From the NCBI RefSeq assembly GCF_002872255.1, contig NZ_NIPR01000031.1, positions 1-42,217 on the forward strand: a stretch of DNA of 42,217 bases, written 5' to 3'. Below the pieces are notes generated by a model. That model was not told where the DNA came from. It saw nothing but the letters and a program-made list of their open reading frames with translations, and did no database searches. This DNA comes from Companilactobacillus nuruki. Lineage in GTDB: Bacteria; Bacillota; Bacilli; Lactobacillales; Lactobacillaceae. The translations under genes and the position numbers were made by a program. Shown here one piece after another: positions 17,346 to 28,524 of this stretch (its first letter is position 1; every line of letters begins with the position of its first letter).

Positions 17346-17582
17346 TTAGTCTTCAGCGACGAATGGTAATAGAGCCATAATTCTTGCTCTCTTAATAGCT
17401 ACAGTAAGCTTACGTTGGTTCTTAGCACTTGTACCTGTAACACGTCTTGGTAAGATCTTACCACGTTCTGAGATAAATCTCTTAAGTAATTCTGTGTCTT
17501 TATAATCGATGTATTCGATATGATTAGCAGCGATGAAGTCAACTTTACGTCTTCTACGTCCGCCTCTTCTTTGTTGGGCCAT
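17346..17582 (-). CDS. rpsR: 30S ribosomal protein S18
   Basis: A 78-residue basic protein with the S18 core [20 protein letters not shown] (26-45) and [20 protein letters not shown] (46-65). It forms a heterodimer with S6 on the platform of the 30S subunit, and that S6:S18 pair is known in other bacteria to bind the rpsF mRNA leader. Last gene of the rpsF-ssb-rpsR operon, 21 bp after ssb. It has no CXXC zinc pair, so it is the zinc-independent form. Confidence 0.97.
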   Translation of the reverse strand: MAQQRRGGRRRRKVDFIAANHIEYIDYKDTELLKRFISERGKILPRRVTGTSAKNQRKLTVAIKRARIMALLPFVAED

Positions 17583-17603
17583 TATTAATTGCTCCCTTCT
17601 ATA

Positions 17604-18203
17604 TTAAAATGGTAAATCATCATCAGAAATGTCAATCTGTTTGCCATCAGCAAATGGATCGCCATTATTATTGTTAGAATTGTTAGATTGGTTATTATTA
17701 TTGTTGTTATTGGTACTATTACTATTGTTGCTGTAATTGCTATTGTTACCAGAATTATTCCCGTAACTATTGCCATTACCGCTATTATTGCCAAATGAAG
17801 GCTGATTTGATTGGTTTGAATTATTATAGCCGGATGTTTGATTTGAAGAGTTTCCACTACCGGAATTTCTTCTTTCACTTTCAGCACGAGATTCTAGTAA
17901 CGAGAAGTTATCGACATTAACGTCTGTTCTATAAACTCTTTGACCTTGTTGATTTTCATAAGAACTTGTTTGAATACGTCCTTCGACACCAACTAAAGAT
18001 CCCTTATTAGTGAAATTAGCAAAATTCTCGGCGGCTTTTCTCCAAATAATACAATTGATAAAATCGGCTTCGCGTTCACCTTGTGCATTTGTAAATGTAC
18101 GATTTACGGCAACCGTAAAGTTTGCAACCGCTGCTCCATTGGCAGTGTATCGCAATTCAGGATCACGTGTCAGGCGTCCAACTAAAACTACTCGATTAAT
18201 CAT
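17604..18203 (-). CDS. ssb: Single-stranded DNA-binding protein
   Basis: A 199-residue protein with an OB-fold DNA-binding domain (1 to about 108) starting [20 protein letters not shown], and the acidic C-terminal tip DDDLPF that recruits partner proteins. The linker (about 115-188) is a low-complexity run of Asn, Ser and Gly with long Asn stretches encoded by AAT/AAC repeats. This length can vary by slippage. Between rpsF and rpsR, as in other Firmicutes. A parS site sits between the rpsF stop and the ssb RBS. Confidence 0.97.
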   Translation of the reverse strand: MINRVVLVGRLTRDPELRYTANGAAVANFTVAVNRTFTNAQGEREADFINCIIWRKAAENFANFTNKGSLVGVEGRIQTSSYENQQGQRVYRTDVNVDNFSLLESRAESERRNSGSGNSSNQTSGYNNSNQSNQPSFGNNSGNGNSYGNNSGNNSNYSNNSNSTNNNNNNNQSNNSNNNNGDPFADGKQIDISDDDLPF

Positions 18204-18219
18204 TTATCTGCCTCCTAAT

Positions 18220-18235
18220 TGTTTCACGTGAAACA
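18220..18235. promoter_or_regulatory. parS centromere site
   Basis: TGTTTCACGTGAAACA is a perfect 16-bp palindrome that matches the bacterial parS consensus (TGTTNCACGTGAAACA) exactly. It lies 3 bp after the rpsF stop and just upstream of the ssb RBS, about 9 kb from the origin. ParB-type proteins nucleate on such sites to separate origins. No parA or parB gene is in this window. Confidence 0.93.
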
Positions 18236-18238
18236 AGA

Positions 18239-18535
18239 CTAGTCTTCGCGTCTAACGATCATGTGACGAAGAATGTTATCTTCAATCTTTGAAAGACGGT
18301 CAAATTCGTTGATTGCTTCATCGTTTTCAGCATCTACATTGATAATATGGTAGATACCTTCTTTGTAATTAGCAATTTCATATGCTAAACGTTTCTTTTC
18401 CCAGTCTTTTGAGTCGATTACTTTGGCGCCGTTGTCAGTAAGGATCTTATCGAAACGATCGATCAATACCTTCTTTGCGTCTTCTTCCATATCAGGTTTA
18501 ATGATATATGTGATTTCGTAATGTGCTTCAGCCAT
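18239..18535 (-). CDS. rpsF: 30S ribosomal protein S6
   Basis: A 98-residue protein with the S6 signature [19 protein letters not shown] (6-24) and the later [20 protein letters not shown] block (48-67). Full length, lacking the glutamate-rich tail of enterobacterial S6. First gene of the rpsF-ssb-rpsR operon. The AGGAGG RBS can be sequestered by the leader (18546-18582), so the operon is probably under S6:S18 autogenous control. Confidence 0.97.
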   Translation of the reverse strand: MAEAHYEITYIIKPDMEEDAKKVLIDRFDKILTDNGAKVIDSKDWEKKRLAYEIANYKEGIYHIINVDAENDEAINEFDRLSKIEDNILRHMIVRRED

Positions 18536-18545
18536 GACTGTACAC

Positions 18546-18582
18546 CTCCTTATGGTCTAATGGTTCCTTGCGGAACAAGGAG
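18546..18582 (-). promoter_or_regulatory. rpsF mRNA leader (candidate S6:S18 autoregulatory structure)
   Basis: In the minus-strand RNA, CTCCTT (18582-18577) can pair with AAGGAG of the ribosome-binding site (18551-18546). Inside it, GTTCC-GCAA-GGAAC forms a perfect 5-bp hairpin with a GNRA tetraloop; an alternative CCTTG-TTCCG-CAAGG stem is mutually exclusive with it. S6:S18 is known to bind leader hairpins exposing a CCG; a CCG is present in TTCCGCAAGG. Masking of the RBS gives a simple repression mechanism. The assignment to the S6:S18 motif is inferred. Confidence 0.6.
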
Positions 18583-18598
18583 CATAAATTAACTTCAT

Positions 18599-18627
18599 TT
18601 TATACTCACGAAATATAAGTCTATCAT
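18599..18627 (-). promoter_or_regulatory. Promoter of rpsF-ssb-rpsR
   Basis: On the minus strand ATGATA (18627-18622) and TATAAA (18604-18599) are 17 nt apart (4/6 and 5/6 matches), upstream of the rpsF leader and downstream of the gyrA terminator. Confidence 0.55.
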
Positions 18628-18659
18628 AGAATAACTCCAATTGCTAGGTCTAATTTAAC

Positions 18660-18727
18660 TAAAAAAAATCGTTTTTGCCTGACACGCATCCTTAAAGGAT
18701 ACATATCTAAAATACGCAAAAACGATT
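18660..18727 (-). terminator. Terminator after gyrA
   Basis: On the minus strand AATCGTTTTTGC (18727-18716) pairs with GCAAAAACGATT (18678-18667), 12 bp, enclosing a second small hairpin (ATCC/GGAT). A run of eight T follows. It ends the yaaA-recF-gyrB-gyrA transcript. Confidence 0.88.
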
Positions 18728-18735
18728 CATTAATT

Positions 18736-21225
18736 TTAATCAGTTGTATCTGTTTCTGGAGATTCATTATTATCTACTTCCGAGTCATCATCATCTTCAG
18801 AATCATCAGCAATTTTAGCCATTGTTGAAACGATTGAATCATCATCAACCTTGATCAGTCTGACACCTAGTGTGGCACGACCTGTTTGTGAAACGCTTTG
18901 TACGTCAAAACGAATCATAACACCTTTATCAGTGATCAACATAATATCTTCATCGCCATCAACAACTGTCAAACCAGCAATTGGTCCATTTTTCTCAGTA
19001 ACGTTAGCAGTCTTAATACCTTTACCACCACGTCCTTTGATTGGATATTCGGTAACAGCTGTTCTCTTACCATATCCTTTTTCTGAGATCGTCAAAATTT
19101 CTTGGCTAGCTTCAGCTATTGAAGAACCTACTACATAATCTTCCTCACGTAGCTTAATACCACGAACACCAGCAGCTGTTCTTCCCATTGGACGAACATC
19201 ACCTTCTCTAAATGTTACGGCATAGCCTTTGTGTGTTCCGATAATAATAACTTTATCACCATCAGTTAGAAAGACGTTATTTAGTTCATCCTCATCTTTA
19301 AGGGTGATTGCACGTAAGCCAGAATGTCTAATATTAGCAAAATCTGTGACTGGTGTACGTTTTACGGTTCCATATTTAGTTACAAAGAACAAATATGAAT
19401 TGTCAGGATCAACATCCCTATCAACATTGATGACCGTTTCAATTTTTTCACCTTTTTCAATATTCAAAAGGTTAATAACTGGAATACCTTTGGCTGTACG
19501 ACCATATTCAGGTACCTCATAGCCCTTGATACGATAAACTTTACCCGCATTAGTAAAGAATAGGAGACGATCATGCGTTGATGTATAAATCATTTGTTCA
19601 ATGAAATCATCATCATGGATTCCCATTCCTTGAACACCACGGCCACCACGGTTTTGAACACGGAATTCATCTGCTGATAAACGTTTGATGTAACCATTAT
19701 GTGTTAAGACAATTAAGATATTCTCTTCTTCGATCAGATCTTCATCTTCGATATTAGCAACTTCACTAGCACGAATTTCAGTTCTTCTGTCATCGCCGAA
19801 TTTATCTTGTATATCAAGCAATTCATCATAAATGATCTTATCAACACGTTCAGGTTTAGCCAAAATATCCTCATAATCAGCAATCTTAACTAATAATTCT
19901 TGATATTCAGCTTCAACTTTTTCACGTTCCAAACCTGTCAAACGAACCAAACGCATATCCAAGATAGCTTGTGATTGTTTATCAGATAATTTGTAACTAT
20001 CCATTAAAGTTTGTTTAGCAATGGCTGAGGTCTCGGAGCTACGGATGATCTTGATAATTTCATCAATATGATCCAAAGCGATTCTTAAACCTTCGAGAAT
20101 ATGAGCGCGCGCTTTAGCACGTCTTAATTCAAATTCGGTTCTACGTCTAATAACAACTTCCTGATGCTTTAAGTACTCAACCAAAATACCTTTTAGTGAA
20201 AACACTTTAGGTGTCTTACCAACGATAGCAACCATGTTGATACCATAAGAAATTTGTAATTGAGTCAATTTATAAAGATTGTTTAAAACAACTGAAGCAG
20301 ACATATCACGACGAATATCGATAACGATACGCATACCTTCACGATCAGATTCATCGTTTAGATCAGTGATACCCTCAAGTTTCTTTTCACGAGCTAGTTC
20401 CGCAATTCTTTCCACAAGACGGGCCTTATTAACCATGTATGGCAATTCAGTAACGATAATTTGCTCAGCGCCACTCTTCTTTGTCACCACATCGACTTTA
20501 GCACGCAAAATAATTGTGCCTTTACCTTCTTCATAAGCCTTTCTGATACCAGAACGGCCCATGATAATACCACCTGTTGGGAAATCAGGACCAGGGATAA
20601 CTTTCATCAAGTCAGCCACCGTTGCATCTTTATTTCTCATCAAAATATGTAAGGCATCAATAACCTCTTTTAGGTTATGTGATGGAATATTAGTTGTCAT
20701 ACCAACGGCAATACCGGTAGCTCCATTAACTAACAAGTTAGGGAAACGTGCTGGTAGAACCATTGGTTCTTTTTCTTCGCCATCATAGTTAGGAACTAAA
20801 TCAACAGTATCTTTGTTGATATCACGCAACATTTCAACAGCCATTTTGCTCATTCTAGCTTCGGTATAACGCATGGCAGCAGGTGGATCACCATCAATTG
20901 AACCAAAGTTTCCGTGTCCATCAACTAATGGGTAACGATAACTAAAATCCTGTGCCATTCTAACCATTGATTCATAAATAGCTGAGTCCCCATGGGGGTG
21001 ATACTTACCCATGATATCCCCAACGAAACGAGCACTCTTTTTATAAGGCTTGTCAGGTGTAACACCTAACTCATTCATACCATAAAGAATACGGCGATGA
21101 ACTGGTTTTAGACCATCACGTACGTCAGGTAAAGCACGTGACACGATAACACTAGCAGCGTAGTCAACGAAGGAATTCTTCATGACTTCTGTCAAGTTAA
21201 CATTTTCTATTCTATGATCTGCCAT
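18736..21225 (-). CDS. gyrA: DNA gyrase subunit A
   Basis: An 829-residue subunit that cuts and rejoins DNA during ATP-driven negative supercoiling. The catalytic Tyr120 is in [13 protein letters not shown], and the quinolone-determining region [15 protein letters not shown] (76-90) has Ser81 and Glu85, the susceptible-type residues of Gram-positives. The C-terminal beta-pinwheel has the GyrA box QNRGGRG (about 537-543), which distinguishes it from topoisomerase IV ParC. The C-terminus is acidic (Asp/Glu-rich), as often seen. It starts 11 bp after gyrB, with GAGGATGG upstream. Full length. Confidence 0.97.
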   Translation of the reverse strand: MADHRIENVNLTEVMKNSFVDYAASVIVSRALPDVRDGLKPVHRRILYGMNELGVTPDKPYKKSARFVGDIMGKYHPHGDSAIYESMVRMAQDFSYRYPLVDGHGNFGSIDGDPPAAMRYTEARMSKMAVEMLRDINKDTVDLVPNYDGEEKEPMVLPARFPNLLVNGATGIAVGMTTNIPSHNLKEVIDALHILMRNKDATVADLMKVIPGPDFPTGGIIMGRSGIRKAYEEGKGTIILRAKVDVVTKKSGAEQIIVTELPYMVNKARLVERIAELAREKKLEGITDLNDESDREGMRIVIDIRRDMSASVVLNNLYKLTQLQISYGINMVAIVGKTPKVFSLKGILVEYLKHQEVVIRRRTEFELRRAKARAHILEGLRIALDHIDEIIKIIRSSETSAIAKQTLMDSYKLSDKQSQAILDMRLVRLTGLEREKVEAEYQELLVKIADYEDILAKPERVDKIIYDELLDIQDKFGDDRRTEIRASEVANIEDEDLIEEENILIVLTHNGYIKRLSADEFRVQNRGGRGVQGMGIHDDDFIEQMIYTSTHDRLLFFTNAGKVYRIKGYEVPEYGRTAKGIPVINLLNIEKGEKIETVINVDRDVDPDNSYLFFVTKYGTVKRTPVTDFANIRHSGLRAITLKDEDELNNVFLTDGDKVIIIGTHKGYAVTFREGDVRPMGRTAAGVRGIKLREEDYVVGSSIAEASQEILTISEKGYGKRTAVTEYPIKGRGGKGIKTANVTEKNGPIAGLTVVDGDEDIMLITDKGVMIRFDVQSVSQTGRATLGVRLIKVDDDSIVSTMAKIADDSEDDDDSEVDNNESPETDTTD

Positions 21226-21236
21226 TTGCCATCCTC

Positions 21237-24307
<3,071 letters not shown>

Positions 24308-24517
24308 TTATTCAATTTCAAATGTCTGATCACCAACAACCACAACGTCCCCAGTTCTTAATTTCTTACCACGACGATCTTCAGGATTGCCATTAAGAAG
24401 GACTGAATTTTCTCTCAAGAACCATTTAGCTTGACCACCAGTTTCAATAACACCAGTATCCTTTAAAAGTTGACCTAAAGTAATAAATTCAGTTTCTAGC
24501 TTAATTTTTTCAGACAT
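24308..24517 (-). CDS. yaaA: S4-domain RNA-binding protein YaaA (RlbA)
   Basis: A 69-residue protein consisting of one S4-like RNA-binding domain: LGQLLKDTGVIETGGQAKWF (11-30), then the 'VLLNGNPEDRRGKKLRTGDVV' block. In Firmicutes this small gene always lies between dnaN and recF, and its product has been linked to ribosome assembly. I place the start at ATG 24517, which has AGGGTG six nt upstream; a further upstream GTG (24526) overlaps that RBS. First gene of the yaaA-recF-gyrB-gyrA unit. Confidence 0.92.
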   Translation of the reverse strand: MSEKIKLETEFITLGQLLKDTGVIETGGQAKWFLRENSVLLNGNPEDRRGKKLRTGDVVVVGDQTFEIE

Positions 24518-24563
24518 TGTTAACACCCTATTTATTAGATTTATCCATTAATGACATAATAAT

Positions 24564-24592
24564 ATTATAGTTGTTTTCACAATAAAAAACAA
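24564..24592 (-). promoter_or_regulatory. Promoter of yaaA-recF-gyrB-gyrA
   Basis: On the minus strand TTGTTT (24592-24587) and TATAAT (24569-24564) are 17 nt apart, about 47 bp before the yaaA start. The dnaN terminator just upstream makes a separate promoter necessary. The remaining ~110 bp between this promoter and that terminator show no other feature. Confidence 0.65.
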
Positions 24593-24705
24593 CTTAGAAC
24601 GAAATATCAGGCGATTTGAGCAATTTTTCAAATAATAAGTATCCACCCACTAAAATCACTAAAAAAAAGTCCCTAAGCGAATTTATGGCCTTTAAATCTA
24701 TGAAG

Positions 24706-24745
24706 TTAAAAAAAATAGACCGAACCGAAAGTTCAGTCTATTTTT
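24706..24745 (-). terminator. Terminator after dnaN
   Basis: On the minus strand AAAAATAGACTGAAC (24745-24731) pairs with GTTCGGTCTATTTTT (24725-24711) with a 5-nt loop, then a run of T. It separates dnaA-dnaN from the yaaA-gyrA unit. Confidence 0.85.
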
Positions 24746-24756
24746 ACTATTTCACA

Positions 24757-25893
24757 TTAAAATGTTCGTACCGGAGTAATAAGTTGTACAAAATTATCAC
24801 GATCTTCTACTGGTCTTAAAGTAAATGGATGTAATGGTGATGTAAAACTCATTTCAATTGTTGTGTTAGATCCGAATGATCTTAAAGCATCTTTCAAGTA
24901 ATCAGGATTAAATGAAATTTCCAAATCGTCACCCTCAAGATTTTCGAAATCAAGTACTTCTTCAACCGTACCGACTTCTGGAGAGTTCCCATATAGGGTA
25001 GCCTTTTTGTCCACAGCCTTGATCTCTAATTTAATAACATTATTTCTACTTTCATGAGAAAGTAATGACGCACGTTCAACTGAGGCTAATAGATTTGATG
25101 AATCAAATGTCAAACGAGTACTTGATTCGTCTGGAATTAGGCGATCAGTTTCTGGATAACGTCCATCAAGCAATCTTGAATAGAACATAATGTTATCAAA
25201 ACTGAATAAGACTTGGTTTTCAGAAATTGACATTGAAATTTCTTTGACTGAATCACTGATGGTTCTAACCAATTCAGTCAAACTTTTACCAGGAATAATT
25301 AAATTATAATCTTCATCACTAGTTATATTGATTTTTCTTTGTGAAAGACGATGACTATCAGTAGCGACAGCGGCTAATCCTTCACTGTTGATTAAAAAGT
25401 TAACACCAGTTAAAACAGGACGACTTTCTTGAGTAGAGACGGCAATAACAGTTTGATTTACAACCTCTTTAAAAACATCTGTTGGTAAAACTAATTGGTT
25501 ATCAGTTTCAACATCAGGAAGATGAGGATAATTTACAGCATCTAGTCCATTGATTGTAAATTCTGAAACCCCTGACTTAATCAAAGTTTGGTTGTTGTCT
25601 AATACTTCAAGTTCAAAATTGTCGCCAGGAAGTTTTTTAATAATTTCGTTAAAGAATCTAGCAGGTAAAACGATTGAACCAGTGCTTTCAATTTTTAGAT
25701 CATTATCAGAATCTTCTTTAGAAATGAATGATGTGATAGAAATATCTGAATTACTACCAGTAATTGTTAAGCCTGATTCAGAAAGATCCAACTTCATACC
25801 CGTTAAAATCGGAATGGTTGTTTTCGTTGAGATAGCTCTTTGAACGTTACTCGTTTGATTTATGAACTTTGATCGATCAATAGAAAATTTCAT
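24757..25893 (-). CDS. dnaN: DNA polymerase III sliding clamp (beta subunit)
   Basis: A 378-residue clamp of three similar beta-clamp domains. It starts MKFSIDRSKFINQTSNVQRA and ends LRPVEDRDNFVQLITPVRTF, the classic C-terminus (usually 'LPVRT') of DnaN. The dimer encircles DNA and tethers polymerase and partner proteins. Downstream of dnaA with the origin's unwinding region between them, and its own GGAG RBS before the ATG. Full length. Confidence 0.97.
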   Translation of the reverse strand: MKFSIDRSKFINQTSNVQRAISTKTTIPILTGMKLDLSESGLTITGSNSDISITSFISKEDSDNDLKIESTGSIVLPARFFNEIIKKLPGDNFELEVLDNNQTLIKSGVSEFTINGLDAVNYPHLPDVETDNQLVLPTDVFKEVVNQTVIAVSTQESRPVLTGVNFLINSEGLAAVATDSHRLSQRKINITSDEDYNLIIPGKSLTELVRTISDSVKEISMSISENQVLFSFDNIMFYSRLLDGRYPETDRLIPDESSTRLTFDSSNLLASVERASLLSHESRNNVIKLEIKAVDKKATLYGNSPEVGTVEEVLDFENLEGDDLEISFNPDYLKDALRSFGSNTTIEMSFTSPLHPFTLRPVEDRDNFVQLITPVRTF

Positions 25894-25928
25894 AGGTAAC
25901 TCCTTTTTTTAAGTAATTAATAAAAAAA

Positions 25929-25943
25929 TAGTAGTAGTAGTAG
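25929..25943. promoter_or_regulatory. DnaA-trio element of the origin
   Basis: Five tandem TAG triplets (TAGTAGTAGTAGTAG) lie 13 bp from the DnaA box at 25957-25965 and directly next to an AT-rich tract (25914-25928). The order box, spacer, trio, AT tract is that of the basal unwinding system described in B. subtilis, where DnaA on the box loads a filament onto the trio strand. In B. subtilis it also lies between dnaA and dnaN. Confidence 0.8.
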
Positions 25944-25956
25944 GTACTGTTGAAAC

Positions 25957-26021
25957 TGTGGAAAACTTACTGAAGCATTGAGTTTATTTGAAAAAAAGAT
26001 GTTATTAACAGCTGTGGAAAA
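25957..26021. promoter_or_regulatory. Two DnaA boxes between dnaA and dnaN
   Basis: TGTGGAAAA occurs at 25957-25965 and 26013-26021 (TTTTCCACA on the minus strand; one mismatch to TTATNCACA). Both point the same way, towards the trio repeats. This 158-bp gap between dnaA and dnaN is the probable duplex-opening half of oriC. Confidence 0.8.
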
Positions 26022-26051
26022 CTTTGGGAAAACTCAAAAGTTATAAACATG

Positions 26052-27428
26052 TTAATTTCTGAGGTCATCTTTCAGCTCATTAACTGAACGTTTTAAATCG
26101 ACATCTTTAATAAGTAACTCGGATATTTTATCACACGAATGCATAACTGTCGTATGATCTTTCCCGCCAAATTCCATACCAATTTGTGGAAGCGATCTGT
26201 CTGTCATTTCTCGTGACAAATACATTGCGATTTGTCTTGGTACAACAATTGATTTAACACGTTTCTTTCCTTTTAGATCTTGAACGGAAACATGGTAATA
26301 TTTAGCAACTTTACTTTGAATCTTAGCAATAGAAAGTCCCTTTTTATCATTAGATAGTTTGAAGACTTTTAAAGCATCGGCAGCAACGGCTTTAGTGATA
26401 TCGGTATTTTTAGTTGTTGAATAGGCTTGAACTCGAATCAAAGCACCCTCAAGCTCACGAACATTAGTATCAATTTGAGCGGCAATATAAGATAAAGTAT
26501 CATTGGGAATTTCCAGATGCTCAGCTTTGGCCTTGTTTCTTAGAATGGCAATTCTTGTTTCCAAATCTGGTGCAGTAATATCAGCCGACAAACCACTTGT
26601 AAATCTGGAGACCAATCTAGCCTGTAACTTAGGGATTTCGTTAGGTAGACGATCAGATGTCATTACAATTTGTTTGCCATTTTCATACAATTCATTAAAT
26701 GTATGGAAAAATTCTTCTTGTGTTCCCTCTTTTTCGGCAAAAAATTGAATATCATCTATTAATAGTAAATCGACGTTTCGATATTCTTGACGAAAATCAT
26801 CTTGAGATTTTGTCTGGATAGAGTTAATGAAATCGTTGGCAAAAGTCTCACTAGTAACGTATTTGACTTTTGCAAGTGGGTCTAATTTGATCATTTGGTG
26901 TCCGATGGCCTGCATCAAATGAGTTTTTCCTAATCCAACACCTCCATAAATGAAGAGTGGATTGTATACACCACCTGGATCTTCTGCAGCAGCTAAAGCA
27001 GCGGCATGGGCCATTTGATTGCCACCCCCAACGATGAAGGTTGAAAAAGTATATTTTGGATTTAAATGTGAATTATGAAAAACATGTTTTGGTTGGACTG
27101 ATTCAGTTTCTTGTTCAACTTGGGGAGCTATTTCTGGCTCCTCTTTTTTATTGTTGTCTTCAACATTTTCAATAATTGGGTTAAGTTCAATACCATTTAG
27201 TTCATATGAATAAATAACAATTTTTTCGGTATAGTTTCGTTCCCAATAATCTTTATGCAATTTTGTGGGGACTGAAATATAAATGTTATTACCATCTATA
27301 TATAATGGATGAGCACTTTCAACCCAAGTTGAATAACTAACTGAAGTTAATTGAGAACGTAATTTGTTGGTAAAGTAGTCCCAAAACTTGGTTAATTCTG
27401 GATCAGTTGAGTTATGTATGTTTTGCAA
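26052..27428 (-). CDS. dnaA: Chromosomal replication initiator DnaA
   Basis: A 458-residue initiator. Domain I (1 to about 85) has FWDYFTNKLRSQLTSVSYSTW; domain II is a variable acidic linker (about 88-118). The AAA+ domain III has Walker A GGVGLGKT (162-169) and Walker B LLLIDDIQF. Domain IV has the DNA-binding helix-turn-helix with VPRQIAMYLSREMTDRSLPQIG and FGGKDHTTVMHSC, the DnaA signature. The start codon is TTG (27428), with GGGGGG six nt upstream; no ATG is nearby. A weak start codon may limit DnaA level. DnaA boxes upstream suggest autoregulation. Confidence 0.97.
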   Translation of the reverse strand: MQNIHNSTDPELTKFWDYFTNKLRSQLTSVSYSTWVESAHPLYIDGNNIYISVPTKLHKDYWERNYTEKIVIYSYELNGIELNPIIENVEDNNKKEEPEIAPQVEQETESVQPKHVFHNSHLNPKYTFSTFIVGGGNQMAHAAALAAAEDPGGVYNPLFIYGGVGLGKTHLMQAIGHQMIKLDPLAKVKYVTSETFANDFINSIQTKSQDDFRQEYRNVDLLLIDDIQFFAEKEGTQEEFFHTFNELYENGKQIVMTSDRLPNEIPKLQARLVSRFTSGLSADITAPDLETRIAILRNKAKAEHLEIPNDTLSYIAAQIDTNVRELEGALIRVQAYSTTKNTDITKAVAADALKVFKLSNDKKGLSIAKIQSKVAKYYHVSVQDLKGKKRVKSIVVPRQIAMYLSREMTDRSLPQIGMEFGGKDHTTVMHSCDKISELLIKDVDLKRSVNELKDDLRN

Positions 27429-27848
27429 TAAATTCCCCCCAATCTGTAGTTGTGGATAATTTTTTTCCCTAAAATGACAGAGTATAGTTTATCATTCTAT
27501 TAACTAGTTTTCCACAGAACACATGTTTAAATTAACTAGAATTTAAAGTAATTAACAAGTGTTATTTCAAGAATACACAACCTTGTGGAAAATTAGAGAC
27601 AGTATAGTTTATTAACATGGTTATCCACAATTAACAGCCGTGTAAAAGCTTAATTGACAGCTGTTACATACAAAAAACAAGAAATTGACAAAAACTGTGG
27701 AAAACTAAAACACAGTAAAAATTATATGGGAAAACTTTGTTTAAAGTCTTGTGGATAAAAAAAGTTGTCAAATACGTTCACAAATTATCCACAATTCAAA
27801 TTGCGAAAAATTAATTAAAAAAATCTTGCATTAATAGGAAATTTGTTA
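27429..27848. other. oriC: DnaA-box cluster upstream of dnaA
   Basis: Seven DnaA boxes lie in this gene-free region: TGTGGATAA at 27451-27459 and 27750-27758; TTATCCACA at 27621-27629 and 27785-27793; TTTTCCACA at 27508-27516; TGTGGAAAA at 27584-27592 and 27696-27704. Four are perfect 9-mers. A weaker GAATACACA lies at 27571. A 12-bp direct repeat AGTATAGTTTAT (27481 and 27601, exactly 120 bp apart) gives TATACT on the minus strand, possible -10 boxes for dnaA; the second has TTGTGG 18 nt upstream, overlapping a DnaA box. Gene orientation switches here, which confirms the origin. Confidence 0.92.
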
Positions 27849-27877
27849 TTTAAAAAATTGGCATAACATGATATTAT
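27849..27877 (+). promoter_or_regulatory. Promoter of rpmH
   Basis: TTTAAA (27849-27854) and TATTAT (27872-27877) are 17 nt apart, about 63 bp before the rpmH ATG. Confidence 0.5.
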
Positions 27878-27940
27878 AGATGAGCAATTGTCTGAAGAAG
27901 TGAAGTATTTTAATATAAAGAAGAGTCAGGAGGTTTACTG

Positions 27941-28081
27941 ATGACTACAAAGAGAACATATCAACCTAAGAAGCGTCACCGTGAACGCGTCCATGGTTTC
28001 ATGAAGAGAATGAGTACAAGTAATGGTCGCAAGGTTCTAGCAAGACGTCGCAAAAAGGGTCGTAAAGTATTATCAGCTTAG
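27941..28081 (+). CDS. rpmH: 50S ribosomal protein L34
   Basis: A 46-residue, very basic protein: [20 protein letters not shown] then [20 protein letters not shown] and RKVLSA. This is the full L34 sequence pattern (the typical KRTYQP start and [18 protein letters not shown] end). The RBS AGGAGG (27928-27933) lies 7 nt before the ATG. It is the first gene to the right of the origin, followed by a terminator and rnpA, as in nearly all bacteria. Confidence 0.98.
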   Translation: MTTKRTYQPKKRHRERVHGFMKRMSTSNGRKVLARRRKKGRKVLSA

Positions 28082-28088
28082 TTTTGAA

Positions 28089-28119
28089 GGATCACTAAAC
28101 ATTTTGGTGGTCTTTTTTT
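28089..28119 (+). terminator. Terminator after rpmH
   Basis: A 10-bp stem (GATCACTAAA with TTTGGTGGTC, two G-U pairs) with a 3-nt loop is followed by seven T. It lies between rpmH and rnpA, where partial termination would give more L34 than RNase P protein. Confidence 0.8.
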
Positions 28120-28148
28120 ATTACAAAACGAGAGTAGTCTGGTGACAT

Positions 28149-28490
28149 ATGAGAAAAAGCTATCGAATAAAAAAAGAAAATGAGTTTCAATATGTCTATT
28201 CCAATGGACAATCCGTTGCTAATCGTAATTTTGTCCTATATACAATGCCTAAAGAAACTCAAAAGCATTGGCGAGTGGGATTGTCAGTTGGAAAGAAAGT
28301 TTCACATACGGCAGTCGGGCGTAATCGTATTAAAAGATACGTTCGCCAATCGTTATTAGAGTTGAAACCTGAAATTCCTGCTGAATTAGACTTTTTAATT
28401 ATTGCAAGGAAACCTGCAGTAAATTTAGATATGTTTGAAACAAAGAAAAATATTGTACATTTATTGAAATTAGGTAAAGTATTAAATTAG
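28149..28490 (+). CDS. rnpA: Ribonuclease P protein component
   Basis: A 113-residue basic protein that binds RNase P RNA and helps it cleave pre-tRNA leaders. [20 protein letters not shown] gives the N-terminus, and the family motif is [17 protein letters not shown] (about 56-72, RNR signature). ATG start with a weak GGTG site. It sits between rpmH and yidC, the standard order. The RNA subunit rnpB is not in this window. Confidence 0.96.
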   Translation: MRKSYRIKKENEFQYVYSNGQSVANRNFVLYTMPKETQKHWRVGLSVGKKVSHTAVGRNRIKRYVRQSLLELKPEIPAELDFLIIARKPAVNLDMFETKKNIVHLLKLGKVLN

Positions 28491-28524
28491 GGTCGAAAAT
28501 TATAATAATTAAATAGGTGTAAAC

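Noticed and set aside
17585-17887. Isoleucine/threonine-rich open frame overlapping ssb
   Set aside because: It is a frame shadow of the Asn/Ser-repeat linker of ssb.
24616-24819. Short plus-strand open frame between yaaA and dnaN
   Set aside because: No RBS; it runs through the dnaN terminator into the dnaN gene on the other strand.
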